DNA from: Brachybacterium saurashtrense
Lineage (GTDB): Bacteria; Actinomycetota; Actinomycetes; Actinomycetales; Dermabacteraceae
Length of the DNA stretch: 64,000 nucleotides
Assembly (NCBI RefSeq): GCF_003355475.1
Contig: NZ_CP031356.1
Location: 248,001-312,000, forward strand
Reading direction: 5' to 3'
In this document: piece by piece, positions 31,843 to 41,012 of the stretch
Position numbering within the stretch: position 1 is the stretch's first letter
Layout of the letters: each line of letters starts with the position of its first letter
The notes under the pieces: generated by a model
Told to the model about the DNA's origin: nothing
What the model saw: the letters and a program-made list of their open reading frames with translations, nothing else
Databases searched by the model: none
Made by a program: the position numbers and the translations under genes

Positions 31843-33113
31843 CCTCCCTCCCGCTCGCCCGGCGCGCCGCCGGCCCCGACCTCGCCCGCGGGCTCTCGCT
31901 GCTGGGCATCGCGCTGGCGAACATGGTGGGCTGGCTGCACGGACGGGAGTGGACCGTGCTGTGCAAGCAGCAGGACGGCACCGGGGCGGACCGGCTGGTC
32001 GACGTGCTCCTCGCGCTGCTGGTCGACAACCGCGGCTTCCCCCTGTTCGCGCTGCTGTTCGGCTACGGGATCGGGATCCTGCACCGCCGCTCCCGCGCCC
32101 GCGGCGAGCCCGCGCGGCGCTTCCTCGCCCGGATGGGCCGGCGCCATCTGGTGCTGCTCGGCATCGGCCTGCTCCACACGATCCTGCTGTTCAGCGGGGA
32201 CATCCTGGTGGCGTACGCGATCATGGGCATGCTGCTGGTGCTGCTGATCCCCCGGGGCCGGATCGCGCTGCCGCTGGCCGGAGTCGTCACCCTGCCGGCG
32301 CTCGGAGTGTGGGGCTGGGTGGACGGCACCATCGGCCTGACCGGTCGCGACGGCTACGCGGCGGCGTCGGCCCCCACCTACCTCGACTCGCTCGCGCTGC
32401 GCGCCGACGGCGCTCTCACCGACACCGCTCTCGTGCTGCTCTCCGACATCGGGCTGCTCGCGCCGATGGCGATGGGTGCGGTCGCCGCCCGGATCCACCT
32501 GCTGGAGCGGGTGGAGGAGAACCGCGACCTGCTGGTGCCGCTGTGCCGCTGGGGTCTGCTCATGGGTCTGCTCGGTGCGCTCCCCCTGGCCGCGGTGCTG
32601 CTGCTGGACCCCGCGCACCAGCACCTGGACAACACCGTCGCCCTCGGGGTGATGGGGGTGCTGCACCAGTACTCGGGCCTCGCCGGGGCGCTGGGCCTCG
32701 CGGCGGGTGCCGCGCTGCTGGCGGAGTGGACGCGGGCGGAACGGGCGGTGACCGGGGGAGGAGAGCGGCGCCCCTCCCCGCGGACCGCGGCGCTCCGCAC
32801 CGCCCTCGACGGCATCGAGGCGCTCGGCGCGGTCTCGCTCACCGCGTACCTGGCCCAGTCCCTGCTCTACCTGGCGCTGTTCCCGCCGTACACCCTCGAC
32901 CTCGGCGCGCACCTGGGCAGCGCCGGCACGGCCGGGATCATGGTGCTGGGCTGGCTGGCGATGATCCCCGCGGCCGTCTGGCTGCGCCGCCGCGGCCGAC
33001 GGGGCCCGGGCGAGGCGCTGCTGCGCGGGCTCGGGGGCTCCCTGCCGGCCCGCGCCGCGCCGTCCCAGGCCACACCGCCCCGGGCCACCACGGGAAGTGC
33101 ACAGCGCCGATGA
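31839..33113 (+). CDS. DUF418 domain-containing membrane protein
   Basis: A 424-residue membrane protein with about 10-11 transmembrane segments. The N-terminal DLARGLSLLGIALANMV and the following NRGFPLFALLFGYGIGIL are hallmarks of the DUF418/YeiB-type family, a branch of the acyltransferase-3-like superfamily whose function is undefined. The C-terminal half contains the DUF418 domain proper, ending in a charged tail. Its ATG overlaps the putative 19-residue leader frame, and its stop overlaps the ATG of the next gene, so coupling is likely on both sides. Confidence 0.88.
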   Translation: MTSLPLARRAAGPDLARGLSLLGIALANMVGWLHGREWTVLCKQQDGTGADRLVDVLLALLVDNRGFPLFALLFGYGIGILHRRSRARGEPARRFLARMGRRHLVLLGIGLLHTILLFSGDILVAYAIMGMLLVLLIPRGRIALPLAGVVTLPALGVWGWVDGTIGLTGRDGYAAASAPTYLDSLALRADGALTDTALVLLSDIGLLAPMAMGAVAARIHLLERVEENRDLLVPLCRWGLLMGLLGALPLAAVLLLDPAHQHLDNTVALGVMGVLHQYSGLAGALGLAAGAALLAEWTRAERAVTGGGERRPSPRTAALRTALDGIEALGAVSLTAYLAQSLLYLALFPPYTLDLGAHLGSAGTAGIMVLGWLAMIPAAVWLRRRGRRGPGEALLRGLGGSLPARAAPSQATPPRATTGSAQRR

Positions 33114-33781
33114 CCGTCTACGCCGACACCCCGCGCTGGCCCCGGCACGGCATGCTGTGGGGCCACCTGATCTCCGACACCTCGCTCGAGGAGCTGCACG
33201 AGCTCGCCTCGCGCGCCGGTCTCCCGCCGCGCGCCTTCGACCTCGACCACTACGACTGGCCCGACTCCGCCCGGGAGTCGCTCGCCGAGGCCGGGGCGCG
33301 ATTCGTCGCCGACGGCGAGCTCACGCGGATCCTCCTCGCCTCGGGGCTGAGGGTGAAGCTGCGCGACCGGCCCGCCGCCCGGGCCGCCCGCACCGCCGCC
33401 CACGCCGCCGCGCTCGGCCTGCACCCGGTGCCGCGCGATCTGGTGGTGGGTCCGCTCGGTCACGCCGAGCCCCTGCCCGACGAGCCCGGCGCCTTCCGCC
33501 TCACCCGCGAGCACCCGGAGCGACCGCCGCGCCTGGAGGCGCACGATGCGGCGGGCAGACGGGCCGCCGCGGTGATGCTGGAGAGGCTCGACGCGCTCAG
33601 CCGCGCGGCGACCGGCGCCGGCTTCACCGGTCAGGTGATGGACGCACCGGCCGACGGGCCCTCCGGCCCGCCGCCCTCCGGCCCGCCGCCCTCCGGCTCG
33701 CCGCTCTCCGGCCCACCGCCTTACGGGCCCTCCGGCGCGGTCGGGGGCTCGTCGGCCCCGCCGCCCAGCGGACGGAACTGA
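33110..33781 (+). CDS. DUF4031 domain-containing protein
   Basis: A 223-residue soluble protein. The first 90 residues (VYADTPRWPRHGMLWGHLIS ... FDLDHYDWPDS) match DUF4031, a small actinobacterial domain of unknown function with conserved Trp, His and Asp residues. A second, less defined region follows, and the last 40 residues are a Pro/Ser/Gly repeat (PSGPPPSGPPPSG-like). ATG 33110 overlaps the DUF418 stop. Its 3' end overlaps the convergent histidine-kinase gene by 61 bases, exactly over the repeat. Confidence 0.82.
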   Translation: MTVYADTPRWPRHGMLWGHLISDTSLEELHELASRAGLPPRAFDLDHYDWPDSARESLAEAGARFVADGELTRILLASGLRVKLRDRPAARAARTAAHAAALGLHPVPRDLVVGPLGHAEPLPDEPGAFRLTREHPERPPRLEAHDAAGRRAAAVMLERLDALSRAATGAGFTGQVMDAPADGPSGPPPSGPPPSGSPLSGPPPYGPSGAVGGSSAPPPSGRN

Positions 33782-35301
33782 TCCGGCTCCACCTCCAGCT
33801 CGGGCGCGAGCTCGGTGCCCTGCAGCTCCACCCAGAAGGTGGCGCCGCCGCCAGCGGTCTCCGTCACCCCGATCGCGCCGCGATGCTGCTCCACGATGGA
33901 GGCCGCGATCGAGAGCCCGAGGCCCGCGCCGCCGCCCTGACCGGCGGAGCGCACGCGCGAGGAGTCCGTGCGGTAGAAGCGCTCGAACACCTTCTCGCGC
34001 TGGTCGTCGTCGATCCCCTCGCCGTGGTCGCGCACCTCGATCCGCACCCTGTCCGGCGCCGTGTAGCCCACCGCGAGCTCGACGGGGGAGCCCTTGGGGG
34101 TGTGGCGGCTGGCGTTGCCCACCAGGTTGAGGATCACCTGGCGCAGCGAGGCCTCGTCGCCCATCACCCCGATCGCCACGTGCGGCTGCACCGACAGCGG
34201 CGTGCCGGACAGCGAGGTCACCATCACCTGGCGGCCGGGGTCCAGGGCGCGCAGATCCTGCGCGGCGTCGAACAGGGCGTCGGTGAAGTCCACCGGCGCC
34301 AGGTCCAGCTCCGGCTTCTCGTCCAGCCGCGCCAAGCGCAGCAGGTTCTCCACCAGGGAGCCCATGCGGCGCGCCTCGTCCTCGATGCGCCGCATCGCCG
34401 AGGAGACGTCCTCGTCCGAGCGCAGCGCACCCATGCGGTACAGCTCGCCGAAGCCGCGGATCGCCGCCAGCGGCGTGCGCAGCTCGTGCGAGGCGTCGCC
34501 CACGAAGCGCCGCATCTTCGCCTCGGAGCGGGTGGCGCGCTCCTCGGAGGCGGACTGCGCGGCGAAGGACTGCTCGATGCGCACCAGCATCTCGTTCAGC
34601 GACAGCGCCAGATCGTGCACCTCGAGGCTGGTGTCCGTGACGGGGACGCGGCGCGAGAGATCGCCGCCGGCGATCTGCGAGGCGGTGGACTCCACGTCCC
34701 GCAGCGGCTCCAGCGCCCGATGGGTCACGTAGCCGCCCAGGCCCATGCCCACCAGCACCACCAGCGTGCCCACCAGCACGATGATCAGCGCCATCTCGTG
34801 CATGGTGCGGTCCACGCCGGTGAGCGGGAGCGCCACGTACACGCTGCCGCCCTCCGGGCCGGCGTTCACCATCGCGATCACGCGCCAGCGGTTCTCCGCC
34901 GAGTCCAGCACAGTGAACGGCCGCCCGCCGCGCTGCAGGATCTGCTCGTCGCTGAGGTCGGGGAAGTCGAGGGAGACCTCGCCGGGCCCGTAGTGGATCA
35001 GCGCCTGCTCGATCGGGCGGCCCGCGTCGTCGCGGATCTCCACCGCGTACTCCACCGGCGTGTACGTGCTCTTCTGGACGGCGTCGTCGTCACCGGCCAG
35101 CTCGTGCCGGGCCAGGGTGAGCATCTCGCCCATGCCGGACTTCAGGTTCGTGTCCACCGCCTGGATGAGGGTGCGGTTCAGCAGGAACAGCGACAGGCTC
35201 CCGGTGACCACGGTGCCGAGCACCAGCAGCAGGGAGATGAGCGCGACGATCCGCGTCCACAGGGACACGGGCCGTTCTGTGCGCAGGCTCGGCAGCGCCA
35301 A
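33721..35301 (-). CDS. Sensor histidine kinase (two-component system)
   Basis: A 526-residue membrane sensor kinase of the EnvZ/PrrB/TcrY-like type. It has TM1 near residues 17-38, an extracytoplasmic sensor region of about 130 residues, TM2 (MALIIVLVGTLVVLVGMGLG), a HAMP linker, a DHp domain with the phospho-accepting H272 in FVGDASHELRTPL, and the ATP-binding domain with NLVGNASRHT (N box), DHGEGI and GAGLGLSIAASI (G boxes). It follows the response-regulator gene by two bases. The longest frame starts with TTG 35301; GTG 35268 is an alternative that removes 11 residues. The signal is unknown. Confidence 0.9.
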   Translation of the reverse strand: MALPSLRTERPVSLWTRIVALISLLLVLGTVVTGSLSLFLLNRTLIQAVDTNLKSGMGEMLTLARHELAGDDDAVQKSTYTPVEYAVEIRDDAGRPIEQALIHYGPGEVSLDFPDLSDEQILQRGGRPFTVLDSAENRWRVIAMVNAGPEGGSVYVALPLTGVDRTMHEMALIIVLVGTLVVLVGMGLGGYVTHRALEPLRDVESTASQIAGGDLSRRVPVTDTSLEVHDLALSLNEMLVRIEQSFAAQSASEERATRSEAKMRRFVGDASHELRTPLAAIRGFGELYRMGALRSDEDVSSAMRRIEDEARRMGSLVENLLRLARLDEKPELDLAPVDFTDALFDAAQDLRALDPGRQVMVTSLSGTPLSVQPHVAIGVMGDEASLRQVILNLVGNASRHTPKGSPVELAVGYTAPDRVRIEVRDHGEGIDDDQREKVFERFYRTDSSRVRSAGQGGGAGLGLSIAASIVEQHRGAIGVTETAGGGATFWVELQGTELAPELEVEPDQFRPLGGGADEPPTAPEGP

Positions 35302-35303
35302 CC

Positions 35304-36023
35304 TCAGGAGCCTTCGGGGGCCCGCAGCACGTAGCCGATGCCGCGCTTCGTGTGGATCATCGGCTCACCGATCACGTCGATCTTGCGACGCAGGTAGGAG
35401 ATGTAGGACTCCACGATCCCCACCTCGCCGGACCAGTCGTAGTCCCACACGTGGTCGAGAATCTGGGTCTTGGAGACCACCCGGCCCGCATTGAGCATCA
35501 GGTAGCGCAGCAGCTTGAACTCGGTGGGGGACAGCTCGATGTTCACGTCCCCGCGATGGACCTCGTGGGAGTCCTCGTCCAGGCGGAGGTCCGCCACCAC
35601 CAGGGAGCTGTCCACCTCGGTCTCGGCGCCGCCGTGGGTGCGGCGCAGCACCGCCCGGATGCGTGCCACGACCTCCTCCAGGCTGAACGGCTTGGTGACG
35701 TAGTCGTCGCCGCCCACGGTGAGCCCGGCGACCTTGTCCTGCGTCTCGTCCTTCGCGGTGAGGAACAGGATCGGGTACTTCTCCCCGCGGTCGCGCAGGC
35801 GCCGGGTCACGGTGAAGCCGTCCATGTCCGGCAGCATCACGTCGAGCACCACCAGGTCCGGCTGGTTCTCGGTGGCCTCGCGGATCGCCTCGTTGCCGGT
35901 GGAGGCGGTGAACACCTCGAAGCCGGCGAAGCGCAGGGAGGTCGCGAGCAGGTCGCGGATGTTGGGCTCGTCGTCGACCACGAGCAGTCGCGCTTCGTAG
36001 TCCTGGTCCACATGCGAAGTCAT
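35304..36023 (-). CDS. OmpR/PhoB-family response regulator
   Basis: A 239-residue two-domain DNA-binding response regulator. The receiver domain has the acidic pair VVDDEP, the phospho-acceptor D61 in VVLDVMLPDMDG, the Thr of FLTAKD and the Lys of TKPFS. The C-terminal winged helix ends with VESYISYLRRKID and HTKRGIGYVLRAPEG, typical of the OmpR/PhoB group. It is immediately followed by the histidine-kinase gene, forming a cognate pair. In actinobacteria, closely similar proteins include TcrA and TrcR, but the target genes here are unknown. Confidence 0.95.
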   Translation of the reverse strand: MTSHVDQDYEARLLVVDDEPNIRDLLATSLRFAGFEVFTASTGNEAIREATENQPDLVVLDVMLPDMDGFTVTRRLRDRGEKYPILFLTAKDETQDKVAGLTVGGDDYVTKPFSLEEVVARIRAVLRRTHGGAETEVDSSLVVADLRLDEDSHEVHRGDVNIELSPTEFKLLRYLMLNAGRVVSKTQILDHVWDYDWSGEVGIVESYISYLRRKIDVIGEPMIHTKRGIGYVLRAPEGS

Positions 36024-36077
36024 GGGGTCACCGTGCTCCTCGGAGGTGGGAATCGGCTGGACGTCATCTGGGCGCGC

Positions 36078-36563
36078 TCAGCGGGAGGCGCGCCGCACCT
36101 TCTCCTGCTGCTTGCGCAGCTTGCGGATGGTCCAGCGCATGCGGATCATCGCCACCGAGCCCACCAGCGCCATGACCAGCGCACCGGCGATCGCCGCGAA
36201 CAGCATCGCGACGCCGAGCGGCAGATCGAACTCCGCGGAGAAGTACCGGAACCCGGCGGTGACGTTGTTCTGGATCACGAAGATCAGCAGCAGCACCAGC
36301 ACGATCGCACCGAGGATCAGCGAGATCCACAGCCCGGCGGAGCGGCTTGCTCCGGCCTCGACGGGGTCGAGCTCGGAGGAGTCCGCGGGCGGGGCGGGGT
36401 CCGTGCGCGTCGGCTCCGCCCCCGACCTGCGCCCCGCGGGCGTGCCGGAACCCGGCGCCGACGGCCGCTGCGCGGCGGGCTCGTCGGCGTGCTGCGCGGC
36501 GCCGGCGGGACGCTCCGTGCGCTCCCCGTCGGCGGGGCGGGTGGGATCGTTCGATGAGGTCAT
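36078..36563 (-). CDS. LapA-domain (DUF1049) membrane protein
   Basis: A 161-residue protein with a disordered Pro/Ala/Glu-rich N-terminal half (about 80 residues), then two transmembrane segments (LWISLILGAIVLVLLLIFVI and GVAMLFAAIAGALVMALVGS) joined by a short loop containing QNN and FDLPLG, and a basic C-terminal helix. This is the LapA-type DUF1049 pattern. ATG 36563 has AGGAG 7 bases upstream. The gap to the response regulator is 54 bases. The role in actinobacteria, which lack lipopolysaccharide, is unknown. Confidence 0.85.
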   Translation of the reverse strand: MTSSNDPTRPADGERTERPAGAAQHADEPAAQRPSAPGSGTPAGRRSGAEPTRTDPAPPADSSELDPVEAGASRSAGLWISLILGAIVLVLLLIFVIQNNVTAGFRYFSAEFDLPLGVAMLFAAIAGALVMALVGSVAMIRMRWTIRKLRKQQEKVRRASR

Positions 36564-36627
36564 GGCGATCTCCTCGGGAAGAGCGGCCGACGGGGCGGCG
36601 ACGGGTGGGATGCGCGGTCCACTCTAG

Positions 36628-38301
36628 TCAGCCGGCCTGGCCCGGGTCAGCAGCGCGGCCCGAGGGGAGCAGATCCTCCGCGTCCACGATCGAGTAGGCG
36701 TAGCCCTGCTCGGCGAGGAAGCGCTGCCGGTGGGCGGCGTAGTCCTGGTCCTGGGTGTCGCGCATGACCACCGTGTAGAAGTGCGCGGAGCGCCCGTCGG
36801 CCTTGGGGCGCAGCAGGCGGCCCAGGCGCTGCGCCTCCTCCTGCCGGGAGCCGAAGGCGCCGGAGACCTGCACCGCCACCGAGGCCTCCGGCAGGTCGAT
36901 CGAGAAGTTCGCGACCTTCGAGACCACCAGGCGGTCGATCCGTCCCTCCCGGAACGCGGCGAACAGCTCCTGCCGGCGGCGCACCGGGGTCCTCCCGGTG
37001 AGCAGCTCCGCGTCCAGGCGCTCGGCGATCTCCTCCAGCTGGTCGAGGTACTGGCCGATCACCAGCATCGGCTCGCCCCGGTGCCGTGCGGCGAGGGCCT
37101 CCACCACGTCCACCTTCGCCGGGTGGGCGGCACCCAGCCGCGGCCGGTCCGCGTTCTCGGCCATCGCGTAGGCCATCCTGTCCGCGGCGGGCATGGTGGT
37201 GCGCACCTCGGTGCACACCGCTGGCGCGATGTAGCCCTGGGCCTGGATGTCCTTCCACGGGGCGTCGTAGCGCTTGGGGCCGATCAGCGAGAACACCTCG
37301 CCCTCGCGGCCGTCCTCGCGCACCAGCGTGGCCGTCAGCCCCAGCCGACGCCGGGCCTGGAGGTCCGCCGTCATGCGGAACACGGGGGCGGGCAGCAGGT
37401 GCACCTCGTCGTAGACGATCAGGCCCCAGTCGCGGGCGCTCATCAGCTCCAGGTGCGGGTGCACGCCCTTCCGCTTCATCGTGAGCACCTGGTAGGTCGC
37501 GATCGTCACCGGCCGCACCTCCTTGGTGGTGCCGGAGTACTCGCCGATCTCGTCCTCGGTGAGGGTGGTGCGGGCCAGCAGCTCGTCGCGCCACTGCCGG
37601 GCCGAGACGGTGCTGGTGACGAGGATGAGCGTGGTGCGCCCCATCGCCGCCATCGCCCCAGCGCCCACGAGCGTCTTGCCCGCCCCGCAGGGCAGCACCA
37701 CCACGCCGCTGCCGCCGTGGCGGAAGCCGTCCACCGCCTCGGCCTGGTAGGGGCGCAGGGACCAGCCGTCCTCCGCGAGCGCGATCGGGTGCGCCTCGCC
37801 GTCCACGTACCCGGCGTGGTCCTCCGCGGGCCAGCCCAGCTTCAGCAGCGCCTGCTTGAGGGCGCCGCGCTGCGAGGGGTGGACGGCCACCGTGACCTCG
37901 TCGATCCGTGCGCCGAGCATGCCCTGGATGCGCTTCGAGCGGGTCACCTCCTCGAGCACCGGGCGGTCCACGGCGTGCAGCACCAGCCCGTGCGTGGGAT
38001 CGGCGAGCAGCCGCAGGCGGCCGTAGCGGTCCATCGTGTCCGCCACGTCGATCAGCAGCGCGTGGGGGACGGGGTAGCGGGAGTGGTCCACCAGCGCGGC
38101 GACCACGGTCTCCGCGTCGTACCCGGCGGCGCGGGCGTTCCACAGGCCCAGATCGGTGATCCGGTAGGTGTGCACGTGCTCCGGGGCGCGCTCGAGCTCC
38201 GCGAAGGCGGCGATCGCGATCCGAGCCGCCTGCGCCGAGGGGTGGTCCACCTCGAGCAGCAGGGACTTGTCGCTCTGGACGATCAGGGGGCCGTCGGTCA
38301 T
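36628..38301 (-). CDS. DNA repair helicase, XPB-type (SF2)
   Basis: A 557-residue SF2 helicase of the actinobacterial/archaeal XPB class. An N-terminal domain (to about residue 170) precedes the helicase core. Walker A is PCGAGKT (K209), motif II DEVH (residues 298-301), motif III TAT and motif VI QRLGRLLRPK. A C-terminal YYTVVMRD-like region (here HFYTVVMRD) is also typical. XPB helicases act in nucleotide excision repair and open DNA around lesions. The start ATG 38301 has TAGCCT 6 bases upstream, a good leaderless -10. Its likely partner, the helicase-associated protein, is encoded at 41483-43642. Confidence 0.93.
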   Translation of the reverse strand: MTDGPLIVQSDKSLLLEVDHPSAQAARIAIAAFAELERAPEHVHTYRITDLGLWNARAAGYDAETVVAALVDHSRYPVPHALLIDVADTMDRYGRLRLLADPTHGLVLHAVDRPVLEEVTRSKRIQGMLGARIDEVTVAVHPSQRGALKQALLKLGWPAEDHAGYVDGEAHPIALAEDGWSLRPYQAEAVDGFRHGGSGVVVLPCGAGKTLVGAGAMAAMGRTTLILVTSTVSARQWRDELLARTTLTEDEIGEYSGTTKEVRPVTIATYQVLTMKRKGVHPHLELMSARDWGLIVYDEVHLLPAPVFRMTADLQARRRLGLTATLVREDGREGEVFSLIGPKRYDAPWKDIQAQGYIAPAVCTEVRTTMPAADRMAYAMAENADRPRLGAAHPAKVDVVEALAARHRGEPMLVIGQYLDQLEEIAERLDAELLTGRTPVRRRQELFAAFREGRIDRLVVSKVANFSIDLPEASVAVQVSGAFGSRQEEAQRLGRLLRPKADGRSAHFYTVVMRDTQDQDYAAHRQRFLAEQGYAYSIVDAEDLLPSGRAADPGQAG

Positions 38302-38307
38302 CGCTCC

Positions 38308-38313
38308 AGGCTA
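38308..38313 (-). promoter_or_regulatory. Candidate -10 hexamer, leaderless start
   Basis: TAGCCT on the minus strand, then GGAGCG, then ATG 38301. It is a strong TAnnnT match at the usual 6-base distance. Confidence 0.5.
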
Positions 38314-38365
38314 CGCCCAGGGGGCGGTGGGCTCCGGGGTCGGGACGGGGAGGTGTGCTTCGGGC

Positions 38366-39175
38366 TCAGGCCCGGGCAGTGGGCTCGGGGAGCTCGCGGC
38401 CGCTGAGGCGCTCGAACATCCCGATCTCGAACAGGAGCAGGAACGGGATCAGCGCGATCACCGTGATCAGCAGGAATCCTGCCAGCGAGCCGATCACGCT
38501 GATCACCAGGTAGGTGACGATCGCGGTGGCGAGGTTCGCGCGCACCAGGGCGACGCTCTGCCTCAGCGCCTCGAGCGGCGAGGCGCCGCGGGCCGCCGCC
38601 GGGATCGCGAACATCAGCAGCACACCGGCGATCAGGCCCGGGATGTACAGCAGCATGAGGCCCACGACGGTGATCGCGCCCACCAGCAGCGCGGTGAGGA
38701 TAACCCGGAACGGACCCACGAGCGCCTGCCGGAGGGTGGGCCGGCCGCCGTCCAGGATCACCTCGGCGGCGCGCGCGGAGCCGGACTGCCACAGCAGCAT
38801 GAAGGGCACCATCAGCACGATCGCCAGGGTGACGATCCCGTAGAACACCAGGATCGCCTGCGGCGGGACGTCGTCGCCCGGAGAGGCGCTCTCCGCCATC
38901 GGGAGCATGGCGGCGATCCCGGCGGCGATCCCGCCCACGACGAGCACGGTCGCGATCGCCGAGTAGAGCAGGCCGACGACGAGGAAGGGCAGCCAGTTCC
39001 GCAGCAGGGCCCGGCCCGCGAAGGTCAGCGCCGCGCCGAGATCCGCGCCCAGGTCCGTGCCGGGGGCGGGGCGTGCGGGATGCCCGGGTGCGGCCGGGGG
39101 ATCCTGCGGGGCCTGCGGGGTCTGCGGCGCCTGCCAGGCCTGCGGGGCCTGCTGCGGGGGCTCGGGGAAGGTCAT
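38366..39175 (-). CDS. Hypothetical multi-pass membrane protein
   Basis: A 269-residue protein with an N-terminal Pro/Gln/Ala-rich cytoplasmic region (about 50 residues) and about six transmembrane segments, two of them containing many Leu/Ile/Val residues around ALLVGAITVVGLMLLYIPGL. The segment LLYIPGLIAGVLLMFAIPAA and the overall plan resemble the DUF975/glycerophosphodiesterase-type membrane domain, but I cannot assign a family with confidence. ATG 39175 is the natural start; the extended frame upstream would run into the promoter of gnd. It could help in membrane homeostasis. Confidence 0.7.
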   Translation of the reverse strand: MTFPEPPQQAPQAWQAPQTPQAPQDPPAAPGHPARPAPGTDLGADLGAALTFAGRALLRNWLPFLVVGLLYSAIATVLVVGGIAAGIAAMLPMAESASPGDDVPPQAILVFYGIVTLAIVLMVPFMLLWQSGSARAAEVILDGGRPTLRQALVGPFRVILTALLVGAITVVGLMLLYIPGLIAGVLLMFAIPAAARGASPLEALRQSVALVRANLATAIVTYLVISVIGSLAGFLLITVIALIPFLLLFEIGMFERLSGRELPEPTARA

Positions 39176-39368
39176 GGGGTGATGCTCTCCGTCGGGATGC
39201 AGGGTGCTGTCGGGGCCACGATAGGGGGGCCGACGGGGCGGCGGTATCCGACCTCCGTCGGCATCCGTGGTGGTTGTTCGGAGGGCGGCGTCGCGCCCGG
39301 CGGGCCCGCCGGTGACGGGCCCGCCCGGCAAGCCCTGGCACGGTCGGACGCTCGAGTGGCCACTTCAT

Positions 39369-39374
39369 TAGGAT
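39369..39374 (+). promoter_or_regulatory. Candidate -10 of gnd
   Basis: TAGGAT, about 95 bases before the gnd start, with TCGGAC at 39344-39349 as a weak -35. It is the most promoter-like stretch in the gap of 292 bases. Confidence 0.35.
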
Positions 39375-39467
39375 GGTCCGCGATGGACCGGGCCCCGCCC
39401 CTGCGCCGACTGGCCTCGGCGAGGCGGTCCGGCCCGGCTCGACAGTCACCTGATCTGAGGAGAACCC

Positions 39468-40928
39468 ATGGCCAACTTCGCTCCGTCCCCCGCCGATGTC
39501 GCGGACATCGGCGTCACCGGTATGGCGGTGATGGGCTCCAACCTGGCCCGCAACCTCGCCCGCAACGGCTTCAAGGTCGCCATCCACAACCGCAGCGTGG
39601 GCAAGACCGAGACGGTCATCGCCGAGCACGGCGAGGACGGCGAGTTCTACCCCTCCGAGTCCATGGCGGACTTCGTCGCCTCGCTGCAGAAGCCGCGCGT
39701 CGCGATCATCATGGTCAAGGCCGGCGGCCCCACCGACGCCGTGATCGACGAGCTCGCCGGCCTCATGGAGGAGGGCGACATCATCGTCGACGCCGGCAAC
39801 GCGCTGTTCGGCGACACCCGCCGCCGCGAGGCCGCGCTGCGCGAGAAGGGCCTGCACTTCGTGGGCACCGGCGTCTCCGGCGGTGAGGAGGGCGCCCTGA
39901 ACGGCCCCTCGATCATGCCCGGCGGCACCAAGGAGTCCTACGACCGCCTCGGCCCGATGTTCGAGAAGATCTCCGCGCACGTGGACGGCGTGCCCTGCTG
40001 CACCCACGTGGGCGCGGACGGTGCGGGTCACTTCGTGAAGATGGTCCACAACGGCATCGAGTACGCCGACATGCAGGTCATCTCCGAGGCTTACGACCTC
40101 ATGTCCAAGGCCCTGGGCAAGGGCGCTTCCGAGATCGGGGACGTCTTCGCCGAGTGGAACAAGGGGGACCTGGAGTCCTTCCTCATCGAGATCACCGCCG
40201 AGGTGCTCCACCACACCGACGCCACCTCCGGCAAGCCGTTCGTGGACGTCATCCTCGACCAGGCCGCGCAGAAGGGCACCGGCGCCTGGACCGTGCAGAC
40301 CGCGCTCGACCTGGGCGTGCCGGTGACCGGCATCGCCGAGGCCACCTTCGCCCGCTCCACCTCCGGTTCCGTGCCGCAGCGCGAGGCCGGGAAGAAGGTG
40401 CTGCCGGCCGAGGCGCAGACCCTCGAGATCGCCGATCCGGCTCAGTTCGTCGACGACCTGCAGAAGGCGCTGTACGCCGCGAAGCTGGTCTCCTACTCGC
40501 AGGGCTTCGACGAGATCGCCGCCGGGGCGAATGAGTTCGGCTGGGACATCGACCTCGGCGCGATGGCGCGGATCTGGCGCGGCGGCTGCATCATCCGGGC
40601 CCGCTTCCTCAACCGCATCACCGAGGCGTACGAGCGCGACGCGACGCTGCCGCTGCTGCTGGCCGACGAGTACTTCACTACCGAGATCGCCAAGTGCATC
40701 CCCGCCTGGCGCCGCATCGTGGCCTTCGCCGCCGCGAGCGGCTACCCGGTGCCGGTGTTCTCCTCGACCCTGTCCTACTACGACGCCGTCCGTGCGGAGC
40801 GCCTCCCGGCCGCCCTGGTCCAGGCTCAGCGCGACTACTTCGGCGCGCACACCTACAAGCGCGTCGACGCCGAGGGCACCTTCCACGTGGAGTGGTCCGA
40901 GGACCGCCGCGAGTCGAAGCAGGACTGA
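39468..40928 (+). CDS. gndA: 6-phosphogluconate dehydrogenase (decarboxylating)
   Basis: A 486-residue cytoplasmic dimeric enzyme that oxidises and decarboxylates 6-phosphogluconate to ribulose 5-phosphate with NADP+, the third step of the oxidative pentose phosphate pathway. The N-terminal Rossmann motif is GMAVMGSNLARN (residues 18-29), followed by MVKAGGPTD and the substrate-binding loop GTGVSGGEEGALNGPS. The family signature GAGHFVKMVHNGIEY carries the catalytic Lys, and IWRGGCIIR and a C-terminal HTYKRVDAEGTFH segment follow. This is full length. ATG 39468 has GAGGAGAAC just upstream. A strong terminator follows. Confidence 0.97.
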   Translation: MANFAPSPADVADIGVTGMAVMGSNLARNLARNGFKVAIHNRSVGKTETVIAEHGEDGEFYPSESMADFVASLQKPRVAIIMVKAGGPTDAVIDELAGLMEEGDIIVDAGNALFGDTRRREAALREKGLHFVGTGVSGGEEGALNGPSIMPGGTKESYDRLGPMFEKISAHVDGVPCCTHVGADGAGHFVKMVHNGIEYADMQVISEAYDLMSKALGKGASEIGDVFAEWNKGDLESFLIEITAEVLHHTDATSGKPFVDVILDQAAQKGTGAWTVQTALDLGVPVTGIAEATFARSTSGSVPQREAGKKVLPAEAQTLEIADPAQFVDDLQKALYAAKLVSYSQGFDEIAAGANEFGWDIDLGAMARIWRGGCIIRARFLNRITEAYERDATLPLLLADEYFTTEIAKCIPAWRRIVAFAAASGYPVPVFSSTLSYYDAVRAERLPAALVQAQRDYFGAHTYKRVDAEGTFHVEWSEDRRESKQD

Positions 40929-40961
40929 TCAGCTCCTGACCTCCTCCTGACCGAGGAACGC

Positions 40962-40995
40962 GGAAGGCCCCGGACCATCAGGTCCGGGGCCTTCC
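40962..40995. terminator. Strong bidirectional terminator after gnd
   Basis: Perfect inverted repeat with 15-base arms (GGAAGGCCCCGGACC / GGTCCGGGGCCTTCC) and a 4-base loop (ATCA). It lies between the convergent gnd and dispanin-like genes and can stop transcription from both sides. Confidence 0.85.
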
Positions 40996-41012
40996 ATCGT
41001 GTGAGGTGCTGC

